From contig CAKSWT010000001.1 in assembly GCA_934512135.1 (NCBI GenBank), positions 186,001-250,000 of the forward strand: a DNA stretch of 64,000 bases. The letters are read 5' to 3'. This document shows, piece by piece, positions 8,445 through 16,788 of this stretch; the stretch's first letter is position 1, and the number at the start of each line of letters is the position of its first letter. A model generated the notes under the pieces. The model was not told where the DNA came from and ran no database searches. It saw only the letters and a program-made list of their open reading frames with translations. The stretch comes from an uncultured Oscillospiraceae bacterium (GTDB taxonomy: Bacteria > Bacillota > Clostridia > Oscillospirales > Oscillospiraceae). The position numbers and the translations under genes were made by a program.

Positions 8445-8771
8445 ATGGCGGGCTATTGCTTAAAAAACGGAACAATTCAGGAGACCCGGAGGGAAGATCC
8501 GGTCCGCCGAGCACTGACGGCCATCTTCCACCTGTCTGGGGACGGTAATATGGAGGAGCTCCAGGAAATGCCGGTGCTGTCCGAGGGAGAAGGGGCGCTG
8601 GCATACGCAGGGGAGTTCTACATTGAACCACTGGAAGTACAGATTGAATTTCTAAAAGCGGCCAATGCGGAAAAATGGCTGGAGGCGCTGATCCTACGGC
8701 ATGCCGATCGGGTGCGGCAGGTATCGGAGGACCTCTTCGTTATGGCCGAGATCAAGGAGGTGGACCCATGA
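8445..8771 (+). CDS. Hypothetical protein in the kinase locus
   Basis: 108 residues, no recognised domain, no signal peptide or membrane segment. It is acidic in the middle and C-terminal part. It starts six bases after the protease-FHA stop and its stop overlaps the kinase start by four bases (ATGA), so it is inside the operon and probably functions with it. Codon use matches the neighbours, supporting a real gene. Confidence 0.65.
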   Translation: MAGYCLKNGTIQETRREDPVRRALTAIFHLSGDGNMEELQEMPVLSEGEGALAYAGEFYIEPLEVQIEFLKAANAEKWLEALILRHADRVRQVSEDLFVMAEIKEVDP

Positions 8772-11074
8772 ATCCGGATCGTGTTTGTTACGGCTGTTTC
8801 TCAGAAAAAGCACCGGGAATTCCATGCCCTCACTGCGGATTTTGTGAACGCGATGAACAGCCCTATTTGGCGCTGCCGTTGGGAACCATACTAAACGGAA
8901 GATACCTGGTTGGTAAGGTACTGGGCATCGGTGGGTTTGGGATTACCTATCTGGGGTACGACCTGACGCTGGAAATCAAGGTTGCGATTAAGGAATATAT
9001 GCCTTCCGCTCTGGCCACACGGCACCCCGATCACTATAACGTGGCCCTCACCGGCTCCGTGGAGGAGGATTACCAGTATGGCATGGAGCGCTTTTTGGAC
9101 GAGGCAAAAATCCTTGCAAGGCTGCAAAGTACCCCCCACATTGTATCGGTCCAGAACTATTTCAAGGAAAACGGCACGGCCTACTTTGTGATGGAGTACA
9201 TAGACGGTATGAGCTTGAGCGCATATCTGTCGAAAAACGGGAATCAAATTCCCTACGCCCAGGCGATTGCCATTCTTCAGCCGATCATGGAGGCATTGGT
9301 CCAGGTTCATGCCATGAATCTGCTGCACCGGGACATCAGCCCTGACAATATCTACATCACGACCAAGGGTGAAAGTCGTCTGCTGGATTTCGGCGCGGCG
9401 CGTTCTGCGTTGGGAGACGGAAAGAGCATGTCGGTCATCCTAAAGCATGGATACGCGCCGGAGGAGCAGTATTCCAGTCACGGCAATCAGGGCCCCTGGA
9501 CAGACGTATATGCCATGGGCGCCACGCTGTATCGCTGCATTACCGGCCAGCTTCCGCCGGATTCCATGGAGCGCATCCACTGTGACACCATAAAAAGCCC
9601 CTCAGAACTGGGTATCCGTCTCTCTCCCCATGTAGAAAGCGCCATCATGAAAGCCCTGGCGGTAAAGGCCGAGGACCGTTTCCCCAATATGGCGGCATTC
9701 CTTGGCGCCCTGAATGGCCGCGTCTCCGTACAGGATCAGGTGGCAGCCAGCATCAGCCAGCGGGCCACCGCCTACGGAGCGGCGGAGCATGGGCAGACCG
9801 CCTATCCGCAGCCATCTTATGGCGGCGCCGCAAAAAAGCCATCCGGTTTTTCCAGGCTGATTTCCTATATGAAAGCCAATCCGATTGTCGCCTGGGTTTC
9901 CGGCGGCGGGCTGCTGGCGGTAATCGCCCTGTGTATCATACTCCCCATTGCACTCTCCGGCAAAGGAAAGTCCCCTTCCCCGGGAAGCATCGGCGGAAAC
10001 GCTCCCGTTGTCAGCCAGCCGCTGATCGCCGTGGAGCCCAGTCCGTCAGCTCCGGCAACCGATCCAACGGCCGACCCGACAGCCGACCCGACAGCCGATC
10101 CGACAACTGATCCGGCAACTACCCCGGCAACTGCCCCCTCGGGAGGGAGAATCGCTCAGAATATTGGTGCGCTCAATGCCACCATTGAAATCCCGTCGGA
10201 TTATACGGTATCTGAGGACGGAATGGGCTTTCTTAGCGAGGAGAAGAACTGTGTTATCATGCTGGACTATCTTTGGAACATTGACGGTCCAATCTATTCT
10301 CTTGCCGATGTGGAATCCCAGCGGGAATCCATCGTCGCCGACCTGGCACAGAGTCTTGAAATCTCAAACTATCAGATTTTGACGGCCGGTCCTGACCAGG
10401 TGGGGAGTTCAGAGGCATACCAGATCTATTTTGAAGGCACCGACAGCGACGGCTTCTCCATGGATGTGATTGTGATGGCAGTGGACGGATATTCCTTTGG
10501 CAGTTATTTCATCATCTCCGTCTATCCCAGGGGAGATGATGCTGCCGCAGCGGAGATTCACTCCATTATCCAGTCCTTTTACAGCACCGGAATGCCGGAC
10601 ACCACCTATAAAATGTACTATGCGGATCGTGCCGGTGTAAAGGTTATCATAGACGATTCTCTTGTGCAAGGCGGTGTATCGGATGTGGAGGTTCGACTCA
10701 ACGAGCATGGCATTGACACCGTCTATGAGATGTTCCTGTACCCGACACAGGCGGACAGCGATGCCGCACTAGGCGAGGGCTTTGCCGTGGAAATCGGAAG
10801 GGCATCTGAGTTTGGACTGAGTACGCCGGAGGAAGTCATTGAATATAATCAAAACGTGAGCGGCACAAACAATGAATCCTACACCTTTGTCTCCGGTGGC
10901 GTAGAATGGCTGGCCAACGACTTTACCATGTCCGGCAAGAACTATAGCTATGCATCGGCGATAATTGACGGCCAGTGCTATCTTGTGGGCTGTGTGTTCA
11001 ATGATTCCAACCAGGACACAATCGTTACCCTGTATAACCAGGCAATCTCTTCGCTCCGCGGTTGGGTTGGGTAA
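8768..11074 (+). CDS. Ser/Thr protein kinase with zinc ribbon and extracellular domain (kinase 1)
   Basis: 768 residues from ATG 8768, which overlaps the previous stop. An N-terminal zinc ribbon (CYGC, then CPHCGFC) is followed by a Hanks-type kinase: Gly loop GIGGFG near 54-58, Lys75 (VAIKEYMPS), catalytic HRDISPDN with Asp189, and DFGAAR with Asp207. Residues ~372-398 form a transmembrane helix, followed by a Pro/Thr/Asp repeat linker and an outer domain of about 300 residues without PASTA repeats. The catalytic residues are complete, so it should be active in the cytoplasm and sense something outside. The operon partners are a PP2C phosphatase and two FHA proteins. The outer domain is not one I recognise. 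Confidence 0.9.
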   Translation: MNPDRVCYGCFSEKAPGIPCPHCGFCERDEQPYLALPLGTILNGRYLVGKVLGIGGFGITYLGYDLTLEIKVAIKEYMPSALATRHPDHYNVALTGSVEEDYQYGMERFLDEAKILARLQSTPHIVSVQNYFKENGTAYFVMEYIDGMSLSAYLSKNGNQIPYAQAIAILQPIMEALVQVHAMNLLHRDISPDNIYITTKGESRLLDFGAARSALGDGKSMSVILKHGYAPEEQYSSHGNQGPWTDVYAMGATLYRCITGQLPPDSMERIHCDTIKSPSELGIRLSPHVESAIMKALAVKAEDRFPNMAAFLGALNGRVSVQDQVAASISQRATAYGAAEHGQTAYPQPSYGGAAKKPSGFSRLISYMKANPIVAWVSGGGLLAVIALCIILPIALSGKGKSPSPGSIGGNAPVVSQPLIAVEPSPSAPATDPTADPTADPTADPTTDPATTPATAPSGGRIAQNIGALNATIEIPSDYTVSEDGMGFLSEEKNCVIMLDYLWNIDGPIYSLADVESQRESIVADLAQSLEISNYQILTAGPDQVGSSEAYQIYFEGTDSDGFSMDVIVMAVDGYSFGSYFIISVYPRGDDAAAAEIHSIIQSFYSTGMPDTTYKMYYADRAGVKVIIDDSLVQGGVSDVEVRLNEHGIDTVYEMFLYPTQADSDAALGEGFAVEIGRASEFGLSTPEEVIEYNQNVSGTNNESYTFVSGGVEWLANDFTMSGKNYSYASAIIDGQCYLVGCVFNDSNQDTIVTLYNQAISSLRGWVG
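10063..10135 (+). repeat. Short tandem repeat coding a Thr-Ala-Asp-Pro linker
   Basis: About four to five imperfect 12-bp units of the type gccgacccgaca, encoding T-A-D-P repeats between the membrane helix and outer domain of kinase 1. Such repeats can vary in number between strains and would alter linker length without shifting frame. Confidence 0.7.
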
Positions 11075-11118
11075 CTGACAAGGGGCTAGGCGGAAAGCAC
11101 AGGGGAAAGAGGTAAACC

Positions 11119-13233
11119 ATGAACTTAGATCACATCTGCTTTGGCTGCTTTCAGGAAAGGCCGGAGGGCTCCTCCGTCTGCCCCTTCTGTGGGTTTCATG
11201 CAGAGGAGGAGCAGCCATTTTTGGCGCTGCCCATGGGGACTGTGTTAAGCGGACGCTACATAACCGGCAAGGTACTCGGGGTGGGCGGGTTTGGCATTAC
11301 CTATCTGGGCTATGACCTGACCTTGGAGATCAAGGTTGCGGTCAAAGAATATATGCCCTCCGGCCTTGCCACCCGGCATTCCAATCGGTACGGCGTGGCG
11401 CTGATTGGACGGGAACAAACGGATTACCAGAGCGGAATGAAGCGCTTTCTGGATGAGGCGCGGATCCTTGCCAAGCTGCAAAATACACCGAATATCGTGT
11501 CGGTGCAGGACTATTTTCAGGAAAATAACACGGCATATTTTGTGATGGAATATATCGACGGCATGAGTCTAAAGGCATACATTGCCTCTCAAGGGGGGAA
11601 AATCCCCTACCGCCAGGCCTTGACCATTTTGATGCCTGTCATGCAGGCGCTGACACAGGTTCACGCCTTAGGCCTGACACACCGGGATATCAGCCCGGAC
11701 AACATCTCCATCACATCCAACGGGGAGAGCAAGCTGCTGGATTTCGGGGCGGCCCGCTTCTCCCTTGGGGACGAAAAGAGCATATCCGTTATTCTAAAAC
11801 ACGGCTATGCGCCCGAGGAGCAGTATTCCAGCAAAGGAAACCAAGGTCCCTGGACGGATGTATACGCAATGGGCGCCACGCTGTACCGCTGCGTGACGGG
11901 GGAGCTTCCGCCGGATTCCATTATGCGAGTACATGCCGATACTCTCAAAAGCCCCTCTGCGCTGGGCATTTCGCTTCCTCCCTATGTGGAACAGAGCATT
12001 CTAAAGGCCCTTGCGGTAAAGGCGGAGGATCGTTTTCCTACCATGGCAGACTTTATGGACGGGCTTACAGGAAAAGCGCAGGTGCCCCACCGCACTGCGG
12101 CCTCCCCGGACGCGGACACTGCAGAGAAATCCACTGCAAAGCCCCGGTTCCGGCAGCGTTCTGCCGGCGTGCGGATCGGGGTGCTGGTGCTAAGTCTCGC
12201 CATGGTGGGGTTGGGCCTTTGGAGGACGGCAACGGGAATCGGCATATTGATCGGCGGGAAATCTGAGCCCAGCACCAATGTTCCGGCCATATCGGTTCAG
12301 GAGCCCGACGGGGTGGACCAGGTTGCGTTGCAGGACTACACCCAAAACTATTTGAATATCACCATGGGAATTCCCGAGGGATATACGGAAACGGAATCCG
12401 GCAGCGGCTCCTTTGCATCCTCGGATGGAACCGCCACCCTACAAGTCAGTTTTTATACCCAAGCTGCCGGATTCCCGGTCTATACCCTTTCTGATGTCGA
12501 GGAAAACGCAGAGCGGTACGTCCGATATTACAGAGAGCATTTGGGGTACACCAACATCACCGGACAGGAGATTACGGGCCGTGGCTATCGAACGGTCGGA
12601 GCTCTTACCGCCTATCTGATCCAGTTTTCCGCCACCGAAAGCAGCGGCACAACCACGGAGGTTCTGGCGGCCTTCATAGAATGCCAAAACGGTTTTGGCT
12701 GCTACAATCTGATTGGGTCCTATCCCCGCGGTGACGAAGCGGCCAAATCGGAGATTTTTGCGGCAATCACCTCCTTCCGGAGCAATGGAGCTGCGGGAAC
12801 GATCTACCGGCGCTTTGATAACGAAAAGCTCCCCTTCCAGTTTCTCTACTGGGATAGCCAGGAGGATATTCAGTTCAACACACTCAGCGAAAACCGGCTG
12901 GAGCTCAGCAACCGCAATATCAGCATGGAGATTCATTGCCGGTCCTCCAATGATATACAAACGAAGGAGCATTGGCTGGATGCTCTGGCGGATGAACTGA
13001 AGCAAATGCCCGGAAGTACGCTCCGCGGAGGACGCTGGACCAATGAAAGCGGCGGAATCCTCTGGACGGTTGACGGATATACCATAACCGAGGAGGGACA
13101 GACCGCCTATATCGATGTTTACGCCGGGGAGATCGACGGATATGTGTTTCTGATTCTGGCTGCTGCGGAAACGGAAAACGACCTATTCGACGGTCTGCTG
13201 CTGGATGTGACCAATACCATTCGCCCTGTATAG
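11119..13233 (+). CDS. Ser/Thr protein kinase with zinc ribbon and extracellular domain (kinase 2)
   Basis: 704 residues, a tandem paralogue of kinase 1, 44 bases downstream with its own ribosome binding site. Zinc ribbon CFGC and CPFCGF, Gly loop GVGGFG, Lys76 (VAVKEYMPS), HRDISPDN with Asp190, DFGAAR with Asp208. A transmembrane stretch lies at about 351-380. The zinc ribbon and kinase domain are very close to kinase 1, while the outer domain has diverged and the TADP linker is absent. The arrangement suggests duplication followed by change in what is sensed. All catalytic residues are present. Confidence 0.9.
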   Translation: MNLDHICFGCFQERPEGSSVCPFCGFHAEEEQPFLALPMGTVLSGRYITGKVLGVGGFGITYLGYDLTLEIKVAVKEYMPSGLATRHSNRYGVALIGREQTDYQSGMKRFLDEARILAKLQNTPNIVSVQDYFQENNTAYFVMEYIDGMSLKAYIASQGGKIPYRQALTILMPVMQALTQVHALGLTHRDISPDNISITSNGESKLLDFGAARFSLGDEKSISVILKHGYAPEEQYSSKGNQGPWTDVYAMGATLYRCVTGELPPDSIMRVHADTLKSPSALGISLPPYVEQSILKALAVKAEDRFPTMADFMDGLTGKAQVPHRTAASPDADTAEKSTAKPRFRQRSAGVRIGVLVLSLAMVGLGLWRTATGIGILIGGKSEPSTNVPAISVQEPDGVDQVALQDYTQNYLNITMGIPEGYTETESGSGSFASSDGTATLQVSFYTQAAGFPVYTLSDVEENAERYVRYYREHLGYTNITGQEITGRGYRTVGALTAYLIQFSATESSGTTTEVLAAFIECQNGFGCYNLIGSYPRGDEAAKSEIFAAITSFRSNGAAGTIYRRFDNEKLPFQFLYWDSQEDIQFNTLSENRLELSNRNISMEIHCRSSNDIQTKEHWLDALADELKQMPGSTLRGGRWTNESGGILWTVDGYTITEEGQTAYIDVYAGEIDGYVFLILAAAETENDLFDGLLLDVTNTIRPV

Positions 13234-13269
13234 AGGATGCGCACACTTCTGGGAGAAAGGAGAAAACGC

Positions 13270-13572
13270 TTGAAAAGAAATGTCAACTGCCCCCGTCGTA
13301 TGGTCGTGTATGCCGTCTTTGACGTGTTGGATCGGATGGGCTGCCAATACGAGCAGGCAATGGTCGGTGATATTCGGGCTGAAATGAGGGTGCTGGGCCA
13401 TGTCAGCGAATATGCCTTTGCCGTGACAGCACAGACCATCCACACATCAATTCTCCACATTTCCATGCTTCGCCCGGCCAGCGGCCTGACCGAGGAGGAA
13501 AAACAGCTTGCTGTGCGTTATCTCATGGACAGCGTATTGCAGCACATCTCTGAGGTACAGGCTTCAGAATAA
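13270..13572 (+). CDS. Hypothetical protein at the end of the kinase locus
   Basis: About 100 residues from a TTG start at 13270, preceded by GGGAGAAAGGAG. An ATG at 13237 would give 111 residues but lacks a good ribosome binding site. No recognised domain, signal peptide or membrane segment. It follows kinase 2 closely and is the last gene of the operon; its end overlaps the 3' end of a truncated lipoprotein frame on the other strand. Confidence 0.6.
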   Translation: MKRNVNCPRRMVVYAVFDVLDRMGCQYEQAMVGDIRAEMRVLGHVSEYAFAVTAQTIHTSILHISMLRPASGLTEEEKQLAVRYLMDSVLQHISEVQASE

Positions 13573-13662
13573 GGTGGCAGCCGGAGTGGAGTTTCCACAT
13601 GCCGCCAGGCTCAGCAGCATGGTGCCGGACAGAAGCCCTGCGATCATTTTTCGTCTCATCAT
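13564..13662 (-). pseudogene. Truncated lipoprotein gene, signal peptide only
   Basis: A 32-codon minus-strand frame with a ribosome binding site (GAGGAAAG), two adjacent ATG codons, a basic N-terminus, a hydrophobic core and a lipobox LAAC followed by GNST, then a stop about ten residues after the cysteine. This is exactly the start of an exported lipoprotein whose body is missing. The stop overlaps the end of the kinase-locus gene, so a deletion or insertion junction near 13565 probably removed the rest. A functional very small lipoprotein is possible but less likely. Confidence 0.55.
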
Positions 13663-13787
13663 CTTTCCTCATTTCAGGGATAATCTGTGCTAGGCACGAA
13701 CTTATTCGACTATTTCCCGTGTAAATTCCGCAATCGGGACAAGGTAAAATGATTGAAAAGACGAACCCTCCCCCAATCTCCGCCGCC

Positions 13788-13816
13788 TTGCAGGTTGGTT
13801 CCACATGTGTTATAGT
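13788..13816 (+). promoter_or_regulatory. Promoter of the GNAT gene
   Basis: -35 TTGCAG (13788-13793), 17-bp spacer, -10 TATAGT (13811-13816), 33 bases before the start codon. Nothing further was seen in 13663-13787. Confidence 0.7.
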
Positions 13817-13848
13817 GGAGAGACTGTAGTAAGAAAGAGGGGTACCCC

Positions 13849-14334
13849 ATGGCATCTGTACAATTTCAGGACATTCTCTACCGAAAATGCCTTCCCGAGG
13901 ACATCGACCTGATAATGGAGCTAAACGACTCTCTGCGCTCCGGCCTGGTGACCTATGATGCCGCCTATCGGTTCCTGACGGCACCCGATCATTGGCTGTA
14001 TGCCGCCATATATCAGGGCCGGATTTTGGGATTTTTATACGGTTACGCCCTAAGCCGCCTGGACCGGCCTCAGGCCATGCTATATATCCACGAGCTTGCC
14101 GTTGTCCCCGCCTTTCAGCGCCAGGGCATCGGCACAGGGCTGCTGACAGCACTCAAGGCGGAGTGCCGGCGCCATCATATCCTCAAATTCTTCCTGTATA
14201 CCTCCGACACCAACCAGGGCGCAAACGCACTGTACCGGAAACTCGGCGGAACGGTTTCCGCAGAGTCGCAGGGACATGATACCGTATATTATTTCTCCAC
14301 GGATCAGGCGGAGCCCCCATTCCACTGGGACTGA
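13849..14334 (+). CDS. GNAT-family N-acetyltransferase
   Basis: 161 residues, the usual single-domain GNAT length. The acetyl-CoA binding motif A is visible as ELAVVPAFQRQGIGTGLL (R/Q-x-x-G-x-G/A), followed by a segment reading FFLYTSDTNQGANALYRKLGG, typical of the C-terminal part of the fold. The acceptor substrate cannot be predicted. A ribosome binding site (AGAGGGG) and a good promoter lie upstream, and it is monocistronic, ending at a shared hairpin with the riboflavin operon that converges on it. Confidence 0.85.
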   Translation: MASVQFQDILYRKCLPEDIDLIMELNDSLRSGLVTYDAAYRFLTAPDHWLYAAIYQGRILGFLYGYALSRLDRPQAMLYIHELAVVPAFQRQGIGTGLLTALKAECRRHHILKFFLYTSDTNQGANALYRKLGGTVSAESQGHDTVYYFSTDQAEPPFHWD

Positions 14335-14359
14335 TTCCGGCATATCCACCGCAGCCAAA

Positions 14360-14387
14360 GGGGCCCTCTGCCAAAGCAGAGGGCCCC
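14360..14387. terminator. Shared hairpin terminator between GNAT gene and rib operon
   Basis: GGGGCCCTCTGC, CAAA loop, GCAGAGGGCCCC: a perfect 12-bp stem between two convergent genes. T-runs are poor on both sides. Confidence 0.65.
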
Positions 14388-14420
14388 CTCAGCAAATGCT
14401 CCTCTGCCGGAGCTTGCTGA

Positions 14421-14891
14421 TTACACCTGGGCCATGAGATTTACCATCTCAATGGCACTGAGCGCACAGTCATAGCCCTTGTTCCCCGCCTTGGAACCTG
14501 CACGCTCAATGGCCTGCTCGATGTTCTCCGTGGTGATTACACCGAATAGCACAGGTTTTCCGGTCTGCAGGCCCACTGTGGCGATTCCCTTGGACACCTC
14601 TGAGCACACATAGTCGTAGTGGCTGGTGGAGCCACGAATCACAGCCCCAACACAGATCACCGCATCATACCGGTCGGACTGGGCCATTCTCTGGGCCACC
14701 ACGGGAATTTCAAAGGCTCCGGGGACCCAGCAGGCGGAGATATTCTCCTCCTCCACGCCATGGCGCACCAGCCCATCCACCGCTCCGGCCAGCAGCTTTT
14801 CCACAATGATGCTGTTGAAACGGGATGCCACGATACCCACCTTCATGTCCTTGGGGGCTACGACCTTACCTTCGATCAGATTGATATGCAT
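14421..14891 (-). CDS. ribH: 6,7-dimethyl-8-ribityllumazine synthase
   Basis: Condenses 5-amino-6-ribitylaminouracil with 3,4-dihydroxy-2-butanone 4-phosphate to lumazine, the penultimate step of riboflavin synthesis. 156 residues, full length. Family motifs: VASRFNSIIVEKLL near the N-terminus, the GAFEIP substrate loop, GAVIRGSTSHYDYVC with the catalytic histidine, and FGVITTENIEQAIERAG. Last gene of the rib operon, 22 bases after ribBA, so controlled by the FMN riboswitch far upstream. Confidence 0.97.
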   Translation of the reverse strand: MHINLIEGKVVAPKDMKVGIVASRFNSIIVEKLLAGAVDGLVRHGVEEENISACWVPGAFEIPVVAQRMAQSDRYDAVICVGAVIRGSTSHYDYVCSEVSKGIATVGLQTGKPVLFGVITTENIEQAIERAGSKAGNKGYDCALSAIEMVNLMAQV

Positions 14892-14913
14892 AATGTTTTC
14901 CTCCTTGGTTTGA

Positions 14914-16128
14914 TTAAAGCTGAATTCTTGTAAAAATATGTCCCATTTTATCCTGCTTGGTCTTCAGATAAAAGGCGTCATCCTTTCCGGGGGCGATCTC
15001 AATGGGTACACGCTCCCGGATTTCAAAGCTGAACCCCTCCAGGCCATAGACCTTGCTGGGGTTGTTGGTCATCAGCCGCAGAGACTTGATGCCCAGATCC
15101 TGCAAAATCTGCGCGCCGCTCCAATACTCCCGGAGATCCGGCGCAAATCCCAGCTCCAGATTGGCCTCCACCGTGTCTCTCCCCCGCTCCTGAAGCTCGT
15201 AGGCCTTGAGCTTGTTGATGAGCCCGATGCCCCGGCCCTCCTGACGCATATACAGAATCACGCCCCGACCCTCTTTTTGCACCATGTCCATGGCGGTTTT
15301 CAACTGGGCGCCGCAGTCACACCGTCCGGAGCCGAACACGTCCCCGGTGAGGCACTCGGAATGCACCCGGCACAGCACATTCTCCCCGTCTCCCAGGTCC
15401 CCGCAGACCAGGGCCACATGGTGCTCCCCGCTGATGTCGTTCACATACCCATAGAGCTGAAATTCTCCGTGGTCGGTGGGCAGCTTGACACAGGCCTCCC
15501 GCTTCATATGGCACTCATACCGGCGAATATAGTCCTGGAGGTCCTTGATGGTGATAAAGCACAGGCCGTATTTCCTTGCCATCTCCTGCAGTGCGGGAGT
15601 CCGCATCATGGTGCCGTTCTCCTCCATGATCTCACAGCAAAGGCCGCATTCCTTCAGCCCCGCCAGTCGGCACAGATCCACGGTAGCCTCGGTGTGGCCG
15701 TTTCGCACCAGGACGCCGCCCCTTCTAGACACCAGGGGAAATACATGGCCGGGACGACGCAGATCTCCGGGCTTTGTGTTCTCATCCACACAGCTTCTGC
15801 AGGTAAAGCCCCGCTCCTCTGCGGAGATGCCTGTGGTGGTGTTGACATGGTCAATGGAAACGGTAAAGGCGGTGCTGTGGTTATCGGTGTTCTCCGAAAC
15901 CATCTGGGGAAGATTCAGCCGATGGGCAATCTCCTGGGACATAGGCGTACAAATCAGTCCCTTGCCGTGGACCGCCATAAAGTTCACATTTTCCGTGGTG
16001 GCAAACTCCGCCGCACAGATCAGGTCCCCCTCGTTTTCCCGATCCGGGTCATCGGTGCAGAGAATCAGCTTTCCCTGACGCAGCGCCTCCAGGGCCTCCG
16101 GAATGGTGTTATACTGAAAATTCATCAA
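14914..16128 (-). CDS. ribBA: Bifunctional DHBP synthase / GTP cyclohydrolase II
   Basis: 404 residues with two enzymes in one chain. The N-terminal RibB half (to ~205) makes 3,4-dihydroxy-2-butanone 4-phosphate from ribulose 5-phosphate; DDPDRENEGDLI and the RRGGVLVRNGHTEA loop are visible. The C-terminal RibA half opens GTP; the zinc cysteines appear in HSECLTGDVFGSGRCDCG, followed by YMRQEGRGIGL and the MTNNPSK motif. This supplies both precursors of the lumazine synthase step and is the usual Bacillota arrangement. It sits nine bases after the riboflavin synthase gene. Confidence 0.97.
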   Translation of the reverse strand: MMNFQYNTIPEALEALRQGKLILCTDDPDRENEGDLICAAEFATTENVNFMAVHGKGLICTPMSQEIAHRLNLPQMVSENTDNHSTAFTVSIDHVNTTTGISAEERGFTCRSCVDENTKPGDLRRPGHVFPLVSRRGGVLVRNGHTEATVDLCRLAGLKECGLCCEIMEENGTMMRTPALQEMARKYGLCFITIKDLQDYIRRYECHMKREACVKLPTDHGEFQLYGYVNDISGEHHVALVCGDLGDGENVLCRVHSECLTGDVFGSGRCDCGAQLKTAMDMVQKEGRGVILYMRQEGRGIGLINKLKAYELQERGRDTVEANLELGFAPDLREYWSGAQILQDLGIKSLRLMTNNPSKVYGLEGFSFEIRERVPIEIAPGKDDAFYLKTKQDKMGHIFTRIQL

Positions 16129-16137
16129 AAGTCCTCC

Positions 16138-16788
16138 TTAAAATCCATGCTGCCGCAGGAATTCCATGGTAATGTGGCTCTGCGGTCCTGCTTCTGCCTC
16201 CCGAGACTGTAGCAGCCGCTGTACATACTTCCCCACCATGTCGTTTTCCAGATTCACCTGACTGCCCTCCGGCTTGCTCAGAAGAATTGTCTCGCTGGCG
16301 GTATGGGGAATCAGGGAAACGGAAAAGTCCGAATCCGAAACCGCCGCCACGGTCAGGCTGATTCCATCAATGGCAACGGAGCCCTTCTCCACAATCAGCC
16401 GCAAAATCTCCCTTGGGGCCGCCACCGTCACCCAGACGGCATTTCCCTCCCGGCGGCTGCCGACTATGGTTCCGGTCCCGTCAATGTGGCCGGAAACCAT
16501 GTGCCCGCCGAATCTTCCGTCGGCTGCCATGGCCCGCTCCAAATCCACTTTGTGGCCACAGCGAAGCGTTCCCAGGTTACTCCTTCGCAGGGTCTCCGGC
16601 ATCACATCTGCCACAAATCCCTCCGAATCCAGAGATACCACCGTCAGGCACACACCGTTGACCGCAATGGAATCCCCGATTTTTGTTCCTTCCAGCACCT
16701 GACTGGCCTGGACACTCAGCCGCCCGGCGCGGTCGCTTTGCTGCACCCTTCTGACGGTGCCGATCTCCTCAACGATCCCGGTGAACAT
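16138..16788 (-). CDS. ribE: Riboflavin synthase, alpha chain
   Basis: Dismutates two lumazine molecules to riboflavin. 216 residues made of two similar beta-barrel halves: MFTGIVEEIG at the start, the first-barrel VNGVCLTV motif, MVSGHIDGTG at the junction, then DGISLTV in the second barrel. The start overlaps the end of ribD by 20 bases. The gene is called ribE in Bacillus-type operons and ribC in E. coli nomenclature. Confidence 0.96.
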   Translation of the reverse strand: MFTGIVEEIGTVRRVQQSDRAGRLSVQASQVLEGTKIGDSIAVNGVCLTVVSLDSEGFVADVMPETLRRSNLGTLRCGHKVDLERAMAADGRFGGHMVSGHIDGTGTIVGSRREGNAVWVTVAAPREILRLIVEKGSVAIDGISLTVAAVSDSDFSVSLIPHTASETILLSKPEGSQVNLENDMVGKYVQRLLQSREAEAGPQSHITMEFLRQHGF

